In this document: positions 1-9,467 of the stretch, one piece after another
How the letters are laid out: every line of letters starts with the position of its first letter
Numbering within the stretch: position 1 is the first letter of the stretch
From: Mesorhizobium sp. Root552
Lineage (GTDB): Bacteria > Pseudomonadota > Alphaproteobacteria > Rhizobiales > Rhizobiaceae
NCBI RefSeq assembly: GCF_001427285.1
Contig: NZ_LMFV01000023.1
Location: 251,478 to 315,477, forward strand
DNA length: 64,000 bases
Direction: 5' to 3'
Position numbers and translations under genes: made by a program
Notes under the pieces: model-generated
What the model saw: only the letters and a program-made list of their open reading frames with translations
Database searches by the model: none
Told to the model about the DNA's origin: nothing

Positions 1-60
1 TCCCCCCTTGAGGGGGAGATGGCCGGCAGGCCAGAGGGGGGTGCCTGACGAGGCACTCGA
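1..60. repeat. Rhizobial-type intergenic repeat fragment
   Basis: The first bases contain runs of C and G that fold back on each other (cccccttgaggggg), then ggccggcaggcc, then gtgcctgacgaggcac. This chain of small hairpins resembles the short intergenic repeats I associate with Mesorhizobium genomes. The left end is cut by the window. No coding sequence is supported before position 305. Confidence 0.45.
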
Positions 61-143
61 TCGGCAACCGGATCGAGCCTTTTCCTCCAAAGGGAGAGAA
101 AGCGCGCTGTCGCCCAGAGTAGTGCCGCGATGTCACGGCATGG

Positions 144-190
144 ATCCCGGATATTGCTTCCTCGCTTCGCTCGAAAGCGAATTCCGGGAT
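144..190. repeat. Short inverted repeat (intergenic palindromic element)
   Basis: The arms atcccgga (144-151) and tccgggat (183-190) are perfect complements around a loop containing tcgcttcgctcga. A related half copy (ggatcccgga) lies near 52627, followed by similar cgcttcgctcg text, which suggests a dispersed family. It sits in the 300-base gene-free stretch before the HAD hydrolase. Confidence 0.5.
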
Positions 191-304
191 GACGAGGGTG
201 AGTTCCTGCGTTGGCTGGCCATACCCACGCGGGTTCCTGGTTTATCTCTTCCGCTGCACCGTCTATGAACGTCAGGACGAAGTTCGGGGCAAAGGAAGCC
301 TTGC

Positions 305-937
305 ATGACGCCGAAAGCGGTTTTCTGGGATATGGATGGTACGCTGGTGGACAGCGAGCCCTTGCACGAGGCCGCATTGCGGACCGCCCTCGAGGAAGAA
401 GGCATCGTGCCGCCGTCCGACCTGGCCGAGCGCGTCATCGGCATCGCGGCCAGCGTCGTCTACGAGATGTTCCGCGAGGAATATGGCCTGCGTGTTCCGT
501 ATGACGAATGGATTGCGCGCAAGTACGGCCATTACCTGCCACTGGTCGAGAAACTTGTCCCGCGACCCGGCGCGCTCGAGATTTTTCGCGAACTGAAGGC
601 AATGAGCGTTCAGCAGGCGGTGGTGTCGAATTCGGACCGCATCGTGGTCGATGTCAATCTGCGCGCTGTCGGCCTGTCCTATCCCGGCATGAAGTCGATA
701 AGCCGCAATGATGTGCGCGAAGGAAAGCCCCATGCCGAGCCGTTCCTGCGCGCGGCGTTTCTCGCTGGCGTCGATCCTTCGGATGCGGTGGCAATCGACG
801 ATAGTTGGACTGGCGTGAATTCAGGGCTTGCCGCCGGCATGAAGACGATTTTCTGGCCGGAGCGGCCAATGGCCGGTCCCGCCGGCGCGATCGTCGTCAA
901 TTCACCGCAGGAGTTGCGGCAGGTCCTAGGCCTTTGA
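305..937 (+). CDS. HAD-superfamily hydrolase (phosphatase-like)
   Basis: 210-residue cytosolic enzyme of the haloacid dehalogenase superfamily, subfamily with a helical cap between motif I and the core. Motif I is DMDGTLVDSE near residues 10-18; both nucleophile/acid aspartates are present. Motif II is the VVSNSD segment near residue 107, and the late acidic motif is AIDDSWTG near 163-170. Such proteins dephosphorylate small sugar or glycolate phosphates; the substrate cannot be read from the sequence. The ATG is preceded by AGGAAG at good spacing. It stands alone, convergent with the aldolase gene downstream. Confidence 0.85.
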   Translation: MTPKAVFWDMDGTLVDSEPLHEAALRTALEEEGIVPPSDLAERVIGIAASVVYEMFREEYGLRVPYDEWIARKYGHYLPLVEKLVPRPGALEIFRELKAMSVQQAVVSNSDRIVVDVNLRAVGLSYPGMKSISRNDVREGKPHAEPFLRAAFLAGVDPSDAVAIDDSWTGVNSGLAAGMKTIFWPERPMAGPAGAIVVNSPQELRQVLGL

Positions 938-956
938 TCCTAGCCGAAAGGCACGC

Positions 957-1724
957 TCAGTTGCGGTAGACTGGCTCTTCATCATCCAGAATGGCTTTGA
1001 GCTCGCTCAGGTGCCGTTCGGCCTGTCCCGGATAGTCGTCCAGTTCCCGCGCGGTCTTTTCGGCGATCTCGTCCGAAAGAACGCGCAGCGGTTGCCCGGT
1101 CCACAATGCCTTGATGTAGGTTTCGGCTGCACGCTCGAAATAGAACATGCGGTTGAAGGCGTCCGCCACGCTGTCGCCGACCACCAGCACACCGTGATTG
1201 CCCATCACCATCACCTTGTTCTTTGGATCGGCCAGCAAAGCCGAGCAGCGCTCGCCCTCTTCCTCGAAGGCAAGCCCGCCATAGCTTTCGTCGACGACAT
1301 GGCGATTGAAGAAGGTGGCGCAGTTCTGGTCGATGGGAGGCAATCTGGAATCTGCCAACGAGGCAAGCACCGTGGCGTGAATGGAGTGGACATGCATGAC
1401 GCAGCGGGCATGTGAAACGTTGCGATGGATGGCTCCGTGCAGGCCCCACGCAGTCGGATCGGGTGCATTGGGGCCGTTGAGCGTTTCGGGATCGTTGGCA
1501 TCGATCAAGAGCAGGTCGCTCGCCTTGATGCGGGAAAAGTGCGCCTGGTTGGGGTTCATCAGGAAGCGGGTGCCATCGTCCTTCACCGCCAGCGAGAAAT
1601 GGTTCGCCACGGCCTCATGCATGTTGAGGCGCGCCGTCCAGCGGAAAGCGCAGGCGAGATCGACGCGCTCTTCGTAAAAAGGAAGATTGGTCAGGGTTTC
1701 CTTTTGCAGCCTTGCGATGCTCAT
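957..1724 (-). CDS. Class II aldolase/adducin family protein
   Basis: 255-residue protein of the class II (zinc) aldolase/adducin fold, related to fuculose-phosphate aldolase. Zinc-ligand candidates are the HVHSIHAT motif and a later histidine; the GNHGVLVVG segment is typical of the family. Many members annotated this way act on unknown hydroxy-acid or sugar substrates. I chose the ATG at 1724 because GGAGG (1733-1737) lies 8 bases upstream; an in-frame ATG at 1730 is too close to it. The open frame runs much further upstream, but that part is antisense to the thioesterase gene and is not needed by the family. Confidence 0.85.
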   Translation of the reverse strand: MSIARLQKETLTNLPFYEERVDLACAFRWTARLNMHEAVANHFSLAVKDDGTRFLMNPNQAHFSRIKASDLLLIDANDPETLNGPNAPDPTAWGLHGAIHRNVSHARCVMHVHSIHATVLASLADSRLPPIDQNCATFFNRHVVDESYGGLAFEEEGERCSALLADPKNKVMVMGNHGVLVVGDSVADAFNRMFYFERAAETYIKALWTGQPLRVLSDEIAEKTARELDDYPGQAERHLSELKAILDDEEPVYRN

Positions 1725-1874
1725 GGACATGTCCTCCGTTGGCTGAAGATGCAGCGGCGGGAAGGCCGGAACAACTGCTAATTCTTGGGCCAGCCGGCAA
1801 ATCAGCGCTGATGCGATTGTGCAGGCCGGCTTGCTCTGCAATAAGCGCTTCCGCATGAGGCGAGGGCATTGACG

Positions 1875-2333
1875 ATGGCGGCGAAGATCGTACCGGCTCC
1901 CGATTATGAAGAGCGCGTGAGGGCTTCCTTCGCGCGCCAGCAGGCAATGGCCACCATTGGCGCGGAGCTGACGCTTGTGACGCCGGGCATCGTCGAGATC
2001 GAGATGCCCTTTTCCAGCACGCTCACCCAGCAGCATGGCTTCCTGCACGCAGGTGTCATTTCCACCGCACTCGATTCGGCCTGTGGTTACGCGGCGTTTT
2101 CGCTGATGCCCGAAAACGCCAGCGTGCTGACCATCGAGTTCAAGGTCAATCTGCTGGCGCCCGGCAAGGGCGACCGCTTCCTGTTTCGCGGTTCGGTCAC
2201 CAAGCCCGGCCGCACCATCATCGTTGCCGACGGCCAGGCATATGCCTTCGGCGCCGATGGCGAGGCCAAGCTCATCGCCACCATGACCGGCACGATGATG
2301 ACTGTCGCCGGCCGCGACGGGATCGCCGGCTGA
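1875..2333 (+). CDS. PaaI-type hotdog-fold thioesterase
   Basis: 152-residue hotdog-fold protein of the PaaI/YbgC-like acyl-CoA thioesterase group. The HGFLHAGVISTALDSACGYAA segment is the family core: a glycine-rich turn followed by the long helix with an acidic residue. It probably hydrolyses acyl- or phenylacyl-CoA esters in the cytosol. The ATG at 1875 has an AGGG-type ribosome site 9 bases upstream; a TTG two codons earlier is possible. Its stop is one base before the nucleosidase start, so the two genes are cotranscribed. Confidence 0.82.
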   Translation: MAAKIVPAPDYEERVRASFARQQAMATIGAELTLVTPGIVEIEMPFSSTLTQQHGFLHAGVISTALDSACGYAAFSLMPENASVLTIEFKVNLLAPGKGDRFLFRGSVTKPGRTIIVADGQAYAFGADGEAKLIATMTGTMMTVAGRDGIAG

Positions 2334-2334
2334 C

Positions 2335-3006
2335 ATGGGCACGGCAACCATAGCCGGCAAGCGCATTCTTTTCGTGATGGCGCTCGATGCCGAATATGGC
2401 CCGGCGTTGCGCAAGCTGTTCGTGCCGTTCATGACAGGGGTCGGTCCGGTCGAGGCGGGCGTGAAGCTGGGTGCGGAACTGGCGCGGCTGAACGCGGCCG
2501 GCGCGTTGCCAGACCTGGTCGTGTCGCTCGGCTCTGCCGGTTCGCGGACGCTCGAGCAGACGGAAGTCTACCAGGCGGTGTCGGTTGCCTATCGCGACAT
2601 GGATGCTTCAGCGCTTGGCTTTGCGAAGGGCGAGACGCCTTTCCTCGGCCTGCCGGCGACTTTGGCGTTGCCGCATCTCGTGCCCGGCGTGAAGCCGGCA
2701 AGCCTGTCCACCGGCGCGTCGATCATCTCGGGCAGCGCCTACGACGCCATTGCCGAAGACATGGTCGACATGGAAACCTACGCCTGCCTGCGGGCCTGCC
2801 AGTTGTTCGACATGCCGCTGGTCGCGCTGCGTGGCATCTCCGACGGGGCGGCGGAGTTGAAGCATATCGATGACTGGACGGAATACCTTCACGTGATCGA
2901 TGGCAAGCTGGCAGCAGCGATCGGCCTGCTGGAAGCGGCGCTTCAGGCAGGCATGCTTCGGATTCCGCAACCCGGACTTGGCGACCACAATTTATCCGAT
3001 GGATGA
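2335..3006 (+). CDS. mtnN: 5'-methylthioadenosine/S-adenosylhomocysteine nucleosidase
   Basis: 223-residue purine-nucleoside-phosphorylase-fold enzyme that cleaves adenine from methylthioadenosine and S-adenosylhomocysteine. The expected catalytic residues can be placed: an early glutamate in ALDAEYGP, the substrate-binding glutamate in VDMETYA, and the general-acid aspartate in RGISDGA. The glycine-rich SLGSAGS motif is also present. Length matches the family. It is translationally coupled to the thioesterase gene (one base between stop and start). The gene symbol assumes orthology to E. coli mtnN, which I judge likely but have not tested. Confidence 0.8.
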   Translation: MGTATIAGKRILFVMALDAEYGPALRKLFVPFMTGVGPVEAGVKLGAELARLNAAGALPDLVVSLGSAGSRTLEQTEVYQAVSVAYRDMDASALGFAKGETPFLGLPATLALPHLVPGVKPASLSTGASIISGSAYDAIAEDMVDMETYACLRACQLFDMPLVALRGISDGAAELKHIDDWTEYLHVIDGKLAAAIGLLEAALQAGMLRIPQPGLGDHNLSDG

Positions 3007-3111
3007 ACCAATGCCCGGCGCGTGACTCATTGCATGAAGCCGCGGAATCGGATTGTCAGCTTCCGCTACTAACCCATTGCGCTGACTCAAGTTCTTCTTT
3101 AAACGCCCGCC

Positions 3112-4674
<1,563 letters not shown>

Positions 4675-4678
4675 GGGC

Positions 4679-4712
4679 ATCGGCGGCAATGGCGTCGTTG
4701 CCGCCGATTGTT
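4679..4712 (+). terminator. Probable terminator of guaA
   Basis: The arms atcggcggcaa (4679-4689) and ttgccgccgat (4698-4708) are perfect 11-base complements with an 8-base loop, followed by a short T-rich tgtttg. The T-run is weak, so termination may be inefficient. The convergent operon ends at 4773. Confidence 0.65.
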
Positions 4713-4772
4713 TGATCTCGTTCTTAGGCGAACGCACTCGCCCGGCAAGGGCCGGTCGCGGCCGAAAGCAGG

Positions 4773-5657
4773 CTACGCGACCCTCTGGCCGAGCGTCTCG
4801 GTTCGGGCCGAGACATGGACGGTCATCGTCCCCAGACCCTTGATCTCGGCCAGTATCACATCGCTCGGCCTGATGGGGCTTACGCCCTCGGGCGTTCCGG
4901 TCAGGATCACGTCACCCGGCTGGAGCGTGTAGAACGAAGACGCAAACTCGATCAGCTCCGGCACGCCGAGGATCAGGTCGGCGGTGTTGGATTTCTGCCG
5001 CGTCTCGCCGTTGACCCGTATTTGCAGGTCGAGACGGCCCGGATCGGGAATTTCGTCGGCGGTCGTGAGCCAGGGGCCAAGCACGGTGTAAGTGTCGGGC
5101 GACTTCCTGAAACTGCGCTCCTCCGGTCCACGGATCGTGATGTCGAGACCGATGCAATAGCCGGCAACATGTTGCAGGGCTTCCGCGCGGGATATGCGGT
5201 CGGCCGTGCGTCCGATCACCACCGCCAACTCAACCTCGTGATCGTTGCGGCGATCCAGCTTTCGCAACTGGATGCCCTGTCCCGCGCCGACCAGCGAACT
5301 GCCTGCCTTCAGGAACAGGCCCGCCTTTTCGATGTGGTTGATCTTGACGTCGTGGTGCAGGTCGGCATTGGCCAACACTTCTTCCAGATGCTTGCGGTAG
5401 TTGACCGGGGCCGCGATGACCTTGCCCGGATTGGCCACCGGGCTGAGCAGGCACGCCTCCTCCAGCCGCAGCCGCTTCGATTGTCCTCGAAGCGCGCCGA
5501 TCCGGTGAGTTACCGCCTCGATATTCGCGATCAGCGGGTCGAAGGGCGGCAGCGGATAGCCGGATCGCGGTATGGCATCCAGCGCCTCGGTGACGTCGAT
5601 GACCTCCTGGCCATCGATCACACCCAGTCGATTGTCGTTGAAACGACAGAGCTTCAT
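4773..5657 (-). CDS. Fumarylacetoacetate hydrolase family protein (candidate fumarylpyruvate hydrolase)
   Basis: 294-residue FAH-family hydrolase. These enzymes cleave C-C bonds in 2,4-dioxo acids using a divalent metal; in gentisate catabolism they split fumarylpyruvate to fumarate and pyruvate. The core HEVELAVVIG supplies metal-binding glutamates, GLDIT replaces the usual GND-T motif, and the C-terminal GDVILTGTPEGV is intact. The start at 5657 follows GGAGA. It is the last gene of the aromatic operon, 15 bases after the MFS gene. The aspartate in GLDIT could still serve as a metal ligand. Substrate is inferred from context only. Confidence 0.82.
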   Translation of the reverse strand: MKLCRFNDNRLGVIDGQEVIDVTEALDAIPRSGYPLPPFDPLIANIEAVTHRIGALRGQSKRLRLEEACLLSPVANPGKVIAAPVNYRKHLEEVLANADLHHDVKINHIEKAGLFLKAGSSLVGAGQGIQLRKLDRRNDHEVELAVVIGRTADRISRAEALQHVAGYCIGLDITIRGPEERSFRKSPDTYTVLGPWLTTADEIPDPGRLDLQIRVNGETRQKSNTADLILGVPELIEFASSFYTLQPGDVILTGTPEGVSPIRPSDVILAEIKGLGTMTVHVSARTETLGQRVA

Positions 5658-5672
5658 TTCGGTGATCTCCCG

Positions 5673-6992
5673 TTACGCCGCTGCCGGCTTCAAGATTTTC
5701 GTCAGCGCAAAGCAGGCCACGGCTCCGATAATGAGCGGTGCAGCCGCATAGACGTAAAGCGCGCTGATCGGCAGTTGCATGCCGACAAGAATGCCGCCGA
5801 CGACCGGGCCGAGAACGGCGCCGACGCGGCCGATGCCGAAGGCGAATCCCGCACCGTTGGCACGGCATGAAGTTGGATAAAGCATGCCCGGCGTCGCGTT
5901 CAGGCCAAACTGCAGGCCAAGGACGCAGAAGCCGCCGATGAATGCTGCAAACAGCATCAGATCGGGCCAAGACGTTGCCAGATAGCCGAGCGAGGCGACC
6001 ACGGGCACCGCAATGCAGAACATGATCGTGATGGGCTTGAGGCCTTGCTTGTCCACCAGCCGGCTCAGAGCAAGCCCGCCGCAAGTTCCACCCAACTGGA
6101 AGATCGTCAGGGCGAGAACGCCGCGCGTCGCTGTGCCGTCCACCGTCGAAACGAGTGTCGGCATCCAGCTGTTGATGAAATAGAAGATCATCAGGTTGAT
6201 CGCGAAGACCAGCCACAACAAGGGTGTCGCAAAAGCGAACTTTCCCTCGAACAACTGCCTCAGACGGAACTTGCTGCCCGCCGCCTCATGGGTGACGAAC
6301 TGATCGTTTTCGTTGACGTCGATGCCGGGGTCGAGGCGACGCAGCATTTCGATGGTGCGTTGCTTGTCGCCGCGCAACGCCAGGTACCGGACGGACTCCG
6401 GCAGCGTGAAGCAAAGGCAAAGAGCGACGGCGATCATGATGACCCCGCCGAGCGAGAACAGAATCTGGAAGCCATGCGTCGGCACCAGCCACATGGATAC
6501 GAGGCCGGGCAGCGAAGCGCCGAAGGTGTTGCCGGTGAACATGAGGATGACCATGGTGGCGCGCAAACGCTTCGGCGCATATTCGGCACTCAACGCAACC
6601 GCGTTTGGAAACACCCCGCCAATGCCTACGCCAGCAAGAAAACGCAGTATCGAAAGCTCGCCGAGCGAGGACGCCCAGGCTGCGGCTAGCGTGAAAACAC
6701 CGAAAATCATGCAGGAAACGATGGTCCCGACCTTTCGCCCATAGCGATCGCCGACATTGCCGAGGGCAAGCGATCCGATCAGGATTCCAAACAGGCTTGC
6801 ACCCAGCATCGGCCCTAGCTCGGCGCGATCGATACCCCAGTCCGAAACAAGATGCGGGCCCGAAAAGGCCGCGGCCGTGATGTCATAGCCGTCCAGCATC
6901 ATCACAATAAAAAGCCAGAACAGAAGATTGATGTTAAATCGACCAATCTTCAAATTATCGATGGTATCTTCCACATTGACGATGCGCGACAT
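5673..6992 (-). CDS. MFS transporter, aromatic acid:H+ symporter type
   Basis: 439-residue inner-membrane permease with about 12 predicted helices, like PcaK/BenK/GenK. Helix 1 carries the DGYD motif typical of aromatic acid:H+ symporters, and the loop between helices 2 and 3 has GDRYGRK. A charged central loop separates the two six-helix halves. The start at 6992 is preceded by AAGGGAGGGG. It probably imports the ring acid degraded by this operon; the exact acid is unknown. The 175 bases between this gene and the hydrolase upstream could hold an internal promoter. Confidence 0.88.
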   Translation of the reverse strand: MSRIVNVEDTIDNLKIGRFNINLLFWLFIVMMLDGYDITAAAFSGPHLVSDWGIDRAELGPMLGASLFGILIGSLALGNVGDRYGRKVGTIVSCMIFGVFTLAAAWASSLGELSILRFLAGVGIGGVFPNAVALSAEYAPKRLRATMVILMFTGNTFGASLPGLVSMWLVPTHGFQILFSLGGVIMIAVALCLCFTLPESVRYLALRGDKQRTIEMLRRLDPGIDVNENDQFVTHEAAGSKFRLRQLFEGKFAFATPLLWLVFAINLMIFYFINSWMPTLVSTVDGTATRGVLALTIFQLGGTCGGLALSRLVDKQGLKPITIMFCIAVPVVASLGYLATSWPDLMLFAAFIGGFCVLGLQFGLNATPGMLYPTSCRANGAGFAFGIGRVGAVLGPVVGGILVGMQLPISALYVYAAAPLIIGAVACFALTKILKPAAA

Positions 6993-7167
6993 GGGTTCCC
7001 CTCCCTTGGAAACCTTCGGCTCATGGCTAGGCCGAGGCCGAAATATTTTGTTGTTCGTTGGCCGTGTGGCTTGGCAATTCCGTCCGGCAAATCCCTCGTC
7101 TGTGCTGGTTCTCCTAGCTTGATGATTTGGGCGCGCGCCTTGGTGTAGAATGCTCGCCTGACGCTCG

Positions 7168-7881
7168 TTATTTCGCTCGATACCAGTCCAGATACGCCAT
7201 GGACCTTCGCCATGCTTCCTGCGCAGCGATCGGCCGGTAGACCTCCGGCCGGTAGTCTTCGTGGAACGCATGACCAGCGCCCGGATAGGTGTAGATTTCC
7301 GCCGGATGCGATTTGAGACGCGACCTCAGTGTTTCGACGTCGCCTTGCGAGATCAGCGGGTCCTGCTCGCCATAGTGTCCTAGCTACGGACACTTCAGGT
7401 TCTGTGCCGCATCATGCGGTGAGACCGGCTTGCGGTCGCTTGTTTCGCCATATCGGATCGTTCCGTAGAACGCGATGGCGCAAGCAAGGCCTTCTATTTC
7501 CGAGGCAGCCAGGATTGCAAAGCTTCCTCCGACGCAAAATCCCATCACCGAGATTCGCCTGCTGTCGATATCCGGGCGCGACTTCAGAAACTCAACATTG
7601 GCGGCGACATCGGCCAACACATCGCGATCCGACAGCGATGCGACGGCGGCCATGATCTTCGCACGGTCACCCAGGTCCGGCACGCCTCCGGATCTTGCGT
7701 AGTAATCCAGCGCGACGCTGGCATATCCTTGCCCGGCCAAGCTGTCCGACATGCGATCAATGTAGGAATTCAGGCCGGCAACCGCCGGCAGGATGATGAC
7801 AGCGGGTGACGGATCGCCCGCTGCATCCTTGAACACACTGCCAGCAGAGCCGCCTTGCATCGAAGTCGTGGTGGAATTCAA
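7168..7881 (-). pseudogene. Dienelactone hydrolase family gene interrupted by an in-frame TAG
   Basis: An alpha/beta-hydrolase of the dienelactone hydrolase family, about 237 codons. The nucleophile is in MGFCVGGS before the interruption. After KCP the frame meets TAG (7382-7384) and then continues without a shift to a perfectly conserved C-terminus: GHYGEQDPLIS with the triad Asp, then YPGAGHAFHEDY with the triad His, ending at TAA 7168-7170. The stop thus separates Cys from Asp and His, and the truncated product should be inactive. The chosen start is a TTG at 7881 with AGGGAGA six bases upstream; a TTG at 7935 is an alternative. Recent nonsense mutation, assembly error or readthrough are all possible. 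Confidence 0.8.
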
Positions 7882-7931
7882 GATGGTCTCCCTTGCGACG
7901 AAGGTGGATGCTGGCAGTTGCGAACCGGCCG

Positions 7932-8552
7932 TCAATTAGCCGTTTTGATAAGGATCGACTTGAGGTTCGCGACGTCTTCTTCATGCTCGTCCGCATTCCA
8001 TGAAGCCGCTTCGGACTTGACGATGTGCTGGATGTTTTCCTGGCCCATCGGCTCTTCCCAGAACAGCGCACGCATCTGTGCGAGGATCGGCAAATCGTGG
8101 ATCGAGAACATGATCAGGTCCTCGTCGCCGGTATTGAAGAACTGGTGTTCGTTCCAGGCCGGGCAGGTCAGGACGTCGCCGGCCTTGAAATCAATCTCGG
8201 TGCCATTGACGATGGCGCGGCCCTTGCCCTGCACCCAGTAATAGAGAGCAACCGAATTGTGCTTGTGCGGCGGCAGATGCTCGCCCGGACGAAAGCGCTG
8301 AAAGCCCGCAAACAATGCCGGCGATGCGCCCGGCGCTCCGGCCCAGGAATTGTTCACCAGGCACACCGCACGCCGATAGCTCGGATAGCGCTTCGGGTCT
8401 GCTTCCATCCCATCCATCACCTTGACGATGTCGTCCCAGCGCCAGATTGCGGGTGGAGTTTCAGGCTGCACCAACCTTTTGAAATAGGTGTCGATGTCCA
8501 TCACCTCAGCGTTGCTGAGATCGGGCCTCTTCTTTTCGATATCCATATCCAT
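7932..8552 (-). CDS. Cupin-domain protein, ring-cleavage dioxygenase-like
   Basis: 206-residue protein with one cupin domain. The HKHNSVALYYWVQGKG segment (about residues 96-111) supplies two metal-ligand histidines in the manner of gentisate 1,2-dioxygenases, and CPAWNEHQF supplies the later histidine. It is shorter than classical bicupin gentisate dioxygenases (about 350 residues), so it may be a single-domain relative or have another substrate. It lies between the Rieske ferredoxin and the dienelactone hydrolase gene. The start at 8552 has GAGGAG about ten bases upstream; an ATG at 8546 is also possible. Iron-dependent dioxygenase activity is inference. Confidence 0.75.
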   Translation of the reverse strand: MDMDIEKKRPDLSNAEVMDIDTYFKRLVQPETPPAIWRWDDIVKVMDGMEADPKRYPSYRRAVCLVNNSWAGAPGASPALFAGFQRFRPGEHLPPHKHNSVALYYWVQGKGRAIVNGTEIDFKAGDVLTCPAWNEHQFFNTGDEDLIMFSIHDLPILAQMRALFWEEPMGQENIQHIVKSEAASWNADEHEEDVANLKSILIKTAN

Positions 8553-8626
8553 GGCAGTTCTCTCCTCACCAAAAACTATGATTGCCTACTTATTCGGATG
8601 CCCATCCGTGGTTGGCGCGCATCGAA

Positions 8627-9007
8627 TTACCTCGCGGCATTTGCCTTCGGCGAAGCAATGCTTCCGCCGACAAACACCGTCCTGTCCCTGATTATGACCT
8701 TGAAGGTGCGGACCGGTCGGCCTTCGTCGCCCGAAGGCTCCGACGCGACGATTTCACCGCGAACCACATCGTGCTTCCAGCCGTGCGCGCGGCAACGGAC
8801 GGCGTTGCCTTCCAGGCATCCGTTCGAAAGCTTCACTCCCCAGTGCAGGCAGCGATCTTCGAAAGCGTGAAAAGAGCCGTCGATATTGGCCAGCACCAAG
8901 GCGCGATCCGAAACGACGAACCGCTTCATGCTTCCCGGCGCCAATTCGTCGATGTGGGCAACCGCAACGAACTCATCCTGCTCATCGAATGACGAGGCTG
9001 TTTCCAT
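8627..9007 (-). CDS. Rieske [2Fe-2S] ferredoxin
   Basis: 126-residue Rieske-type ferredoxin. Cluster ligands are Cys53-Leu-His55 and Cys72-Arg-Ala-His75, the canonical CxH and CxxH pair. Such small proteins feed electrons to ring-hydroxylating oxygenases or form part of NirD-like complexes. No oxygenase alpha subunit or reductase lies in the window, so its partner must be elsewhere. The ATG at 9007 was chosen because GGGAGGA lies about eight bases upstream; the open frame runs on to 9115 through the promoter. First gene of the catabolic operon, reading away from the palindromic control region. Confidence 0.87.
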   Translation of the reverse strand: METASSFDEQDEFVAVAHIDELAPGSMKRFVVSDRALVLANIDGSFHAFEDRCLHWGVKLSNGCLEGNAVRCRAHGWKHDVVRGEIVASEPSGDEGRPVRTFKVIIRDRTVFVGGSIASPKANAAR

Positions 9008-9052
9008 TCGCGCGGTCCTCCCACAAACCGACAGGCTCGAAACGAGCTCTTC

Positions 9053-9105
9053 TTGACAGGGTTCAGTTGTTCTATATATTGAACAATGATCTGTATGTTG
9101 AACAA
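9053..9105. promoter_or_regulatory. Divergent control region with palindromic operator
   Basis: A perfect half-site pair TTGTTC (9067-9072) and GAACAA (9081-9086) flanks the AT-rich core tatatatt. The sequence TTGAACAA recurs at 9098-9105, 19 bases after its first copy at 9079, about two helical turns. On the plus strand ttgaca (9053-9058) and tatatt (9075-9080), 16 bases apart, form a good sigma70-like promoter that overlaps the palindrome. IclR-family operators are often palindromes of this size, so the divergent IclR regulator is the likely ligand. Transcription of the Rieske operon would start leftward from the same patch. Confidence 0.6.
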
Positions 9106-9467
9106 CATTTAACATGGAATTTTTTCAGGCACAAGCAGGTGATGCGATTTTCGTGTGCGGCGGCTGGACGTGCCGGGATCCAGGCCCGGCGGCGGCAATC
9201 CCGGGCGGATGTGGTCCACGAAATACGATGCGGGTTTTGGAAGGCTGGATGCGGCACAAAGCCGGGCAGGCATCATCGCCGCGACGAGCCAAGGCGCCTC
9301 GGCAGCCAGCCCTTCCATTGCGGTGCCTGCCGATTGGTTCCGCCTTGCAGGGGATGATGACGGCGATGCGCGACGAAATCCGGTGCGAACCGCTGCAGTG
9401 GCGTCGCTTGACTTAGGCGTCAACGAAAGTCCACGAGTGCAGGCAAATCATCGAAAGACAAAATGCA
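9106..9467 (+). other. Gene-free stretch before the IclR gene
   Basis: About 360 bases between the control region and the IclR start. Several short overlapping open frames exist on both strands, but none has a ribosome site plus a recognisable product. If the plus-strand promoter at 9053-9080 drives the IclR gene, this is a long untranslated leader; otherwise it may be a gene remnant. Confidence 0.4.

Noticed and set aside
9114..9416. Overlapping small open frames before the IclR gene
   Set aside because: No ribosome site, no known motif; competing frames on both strands are equally long.
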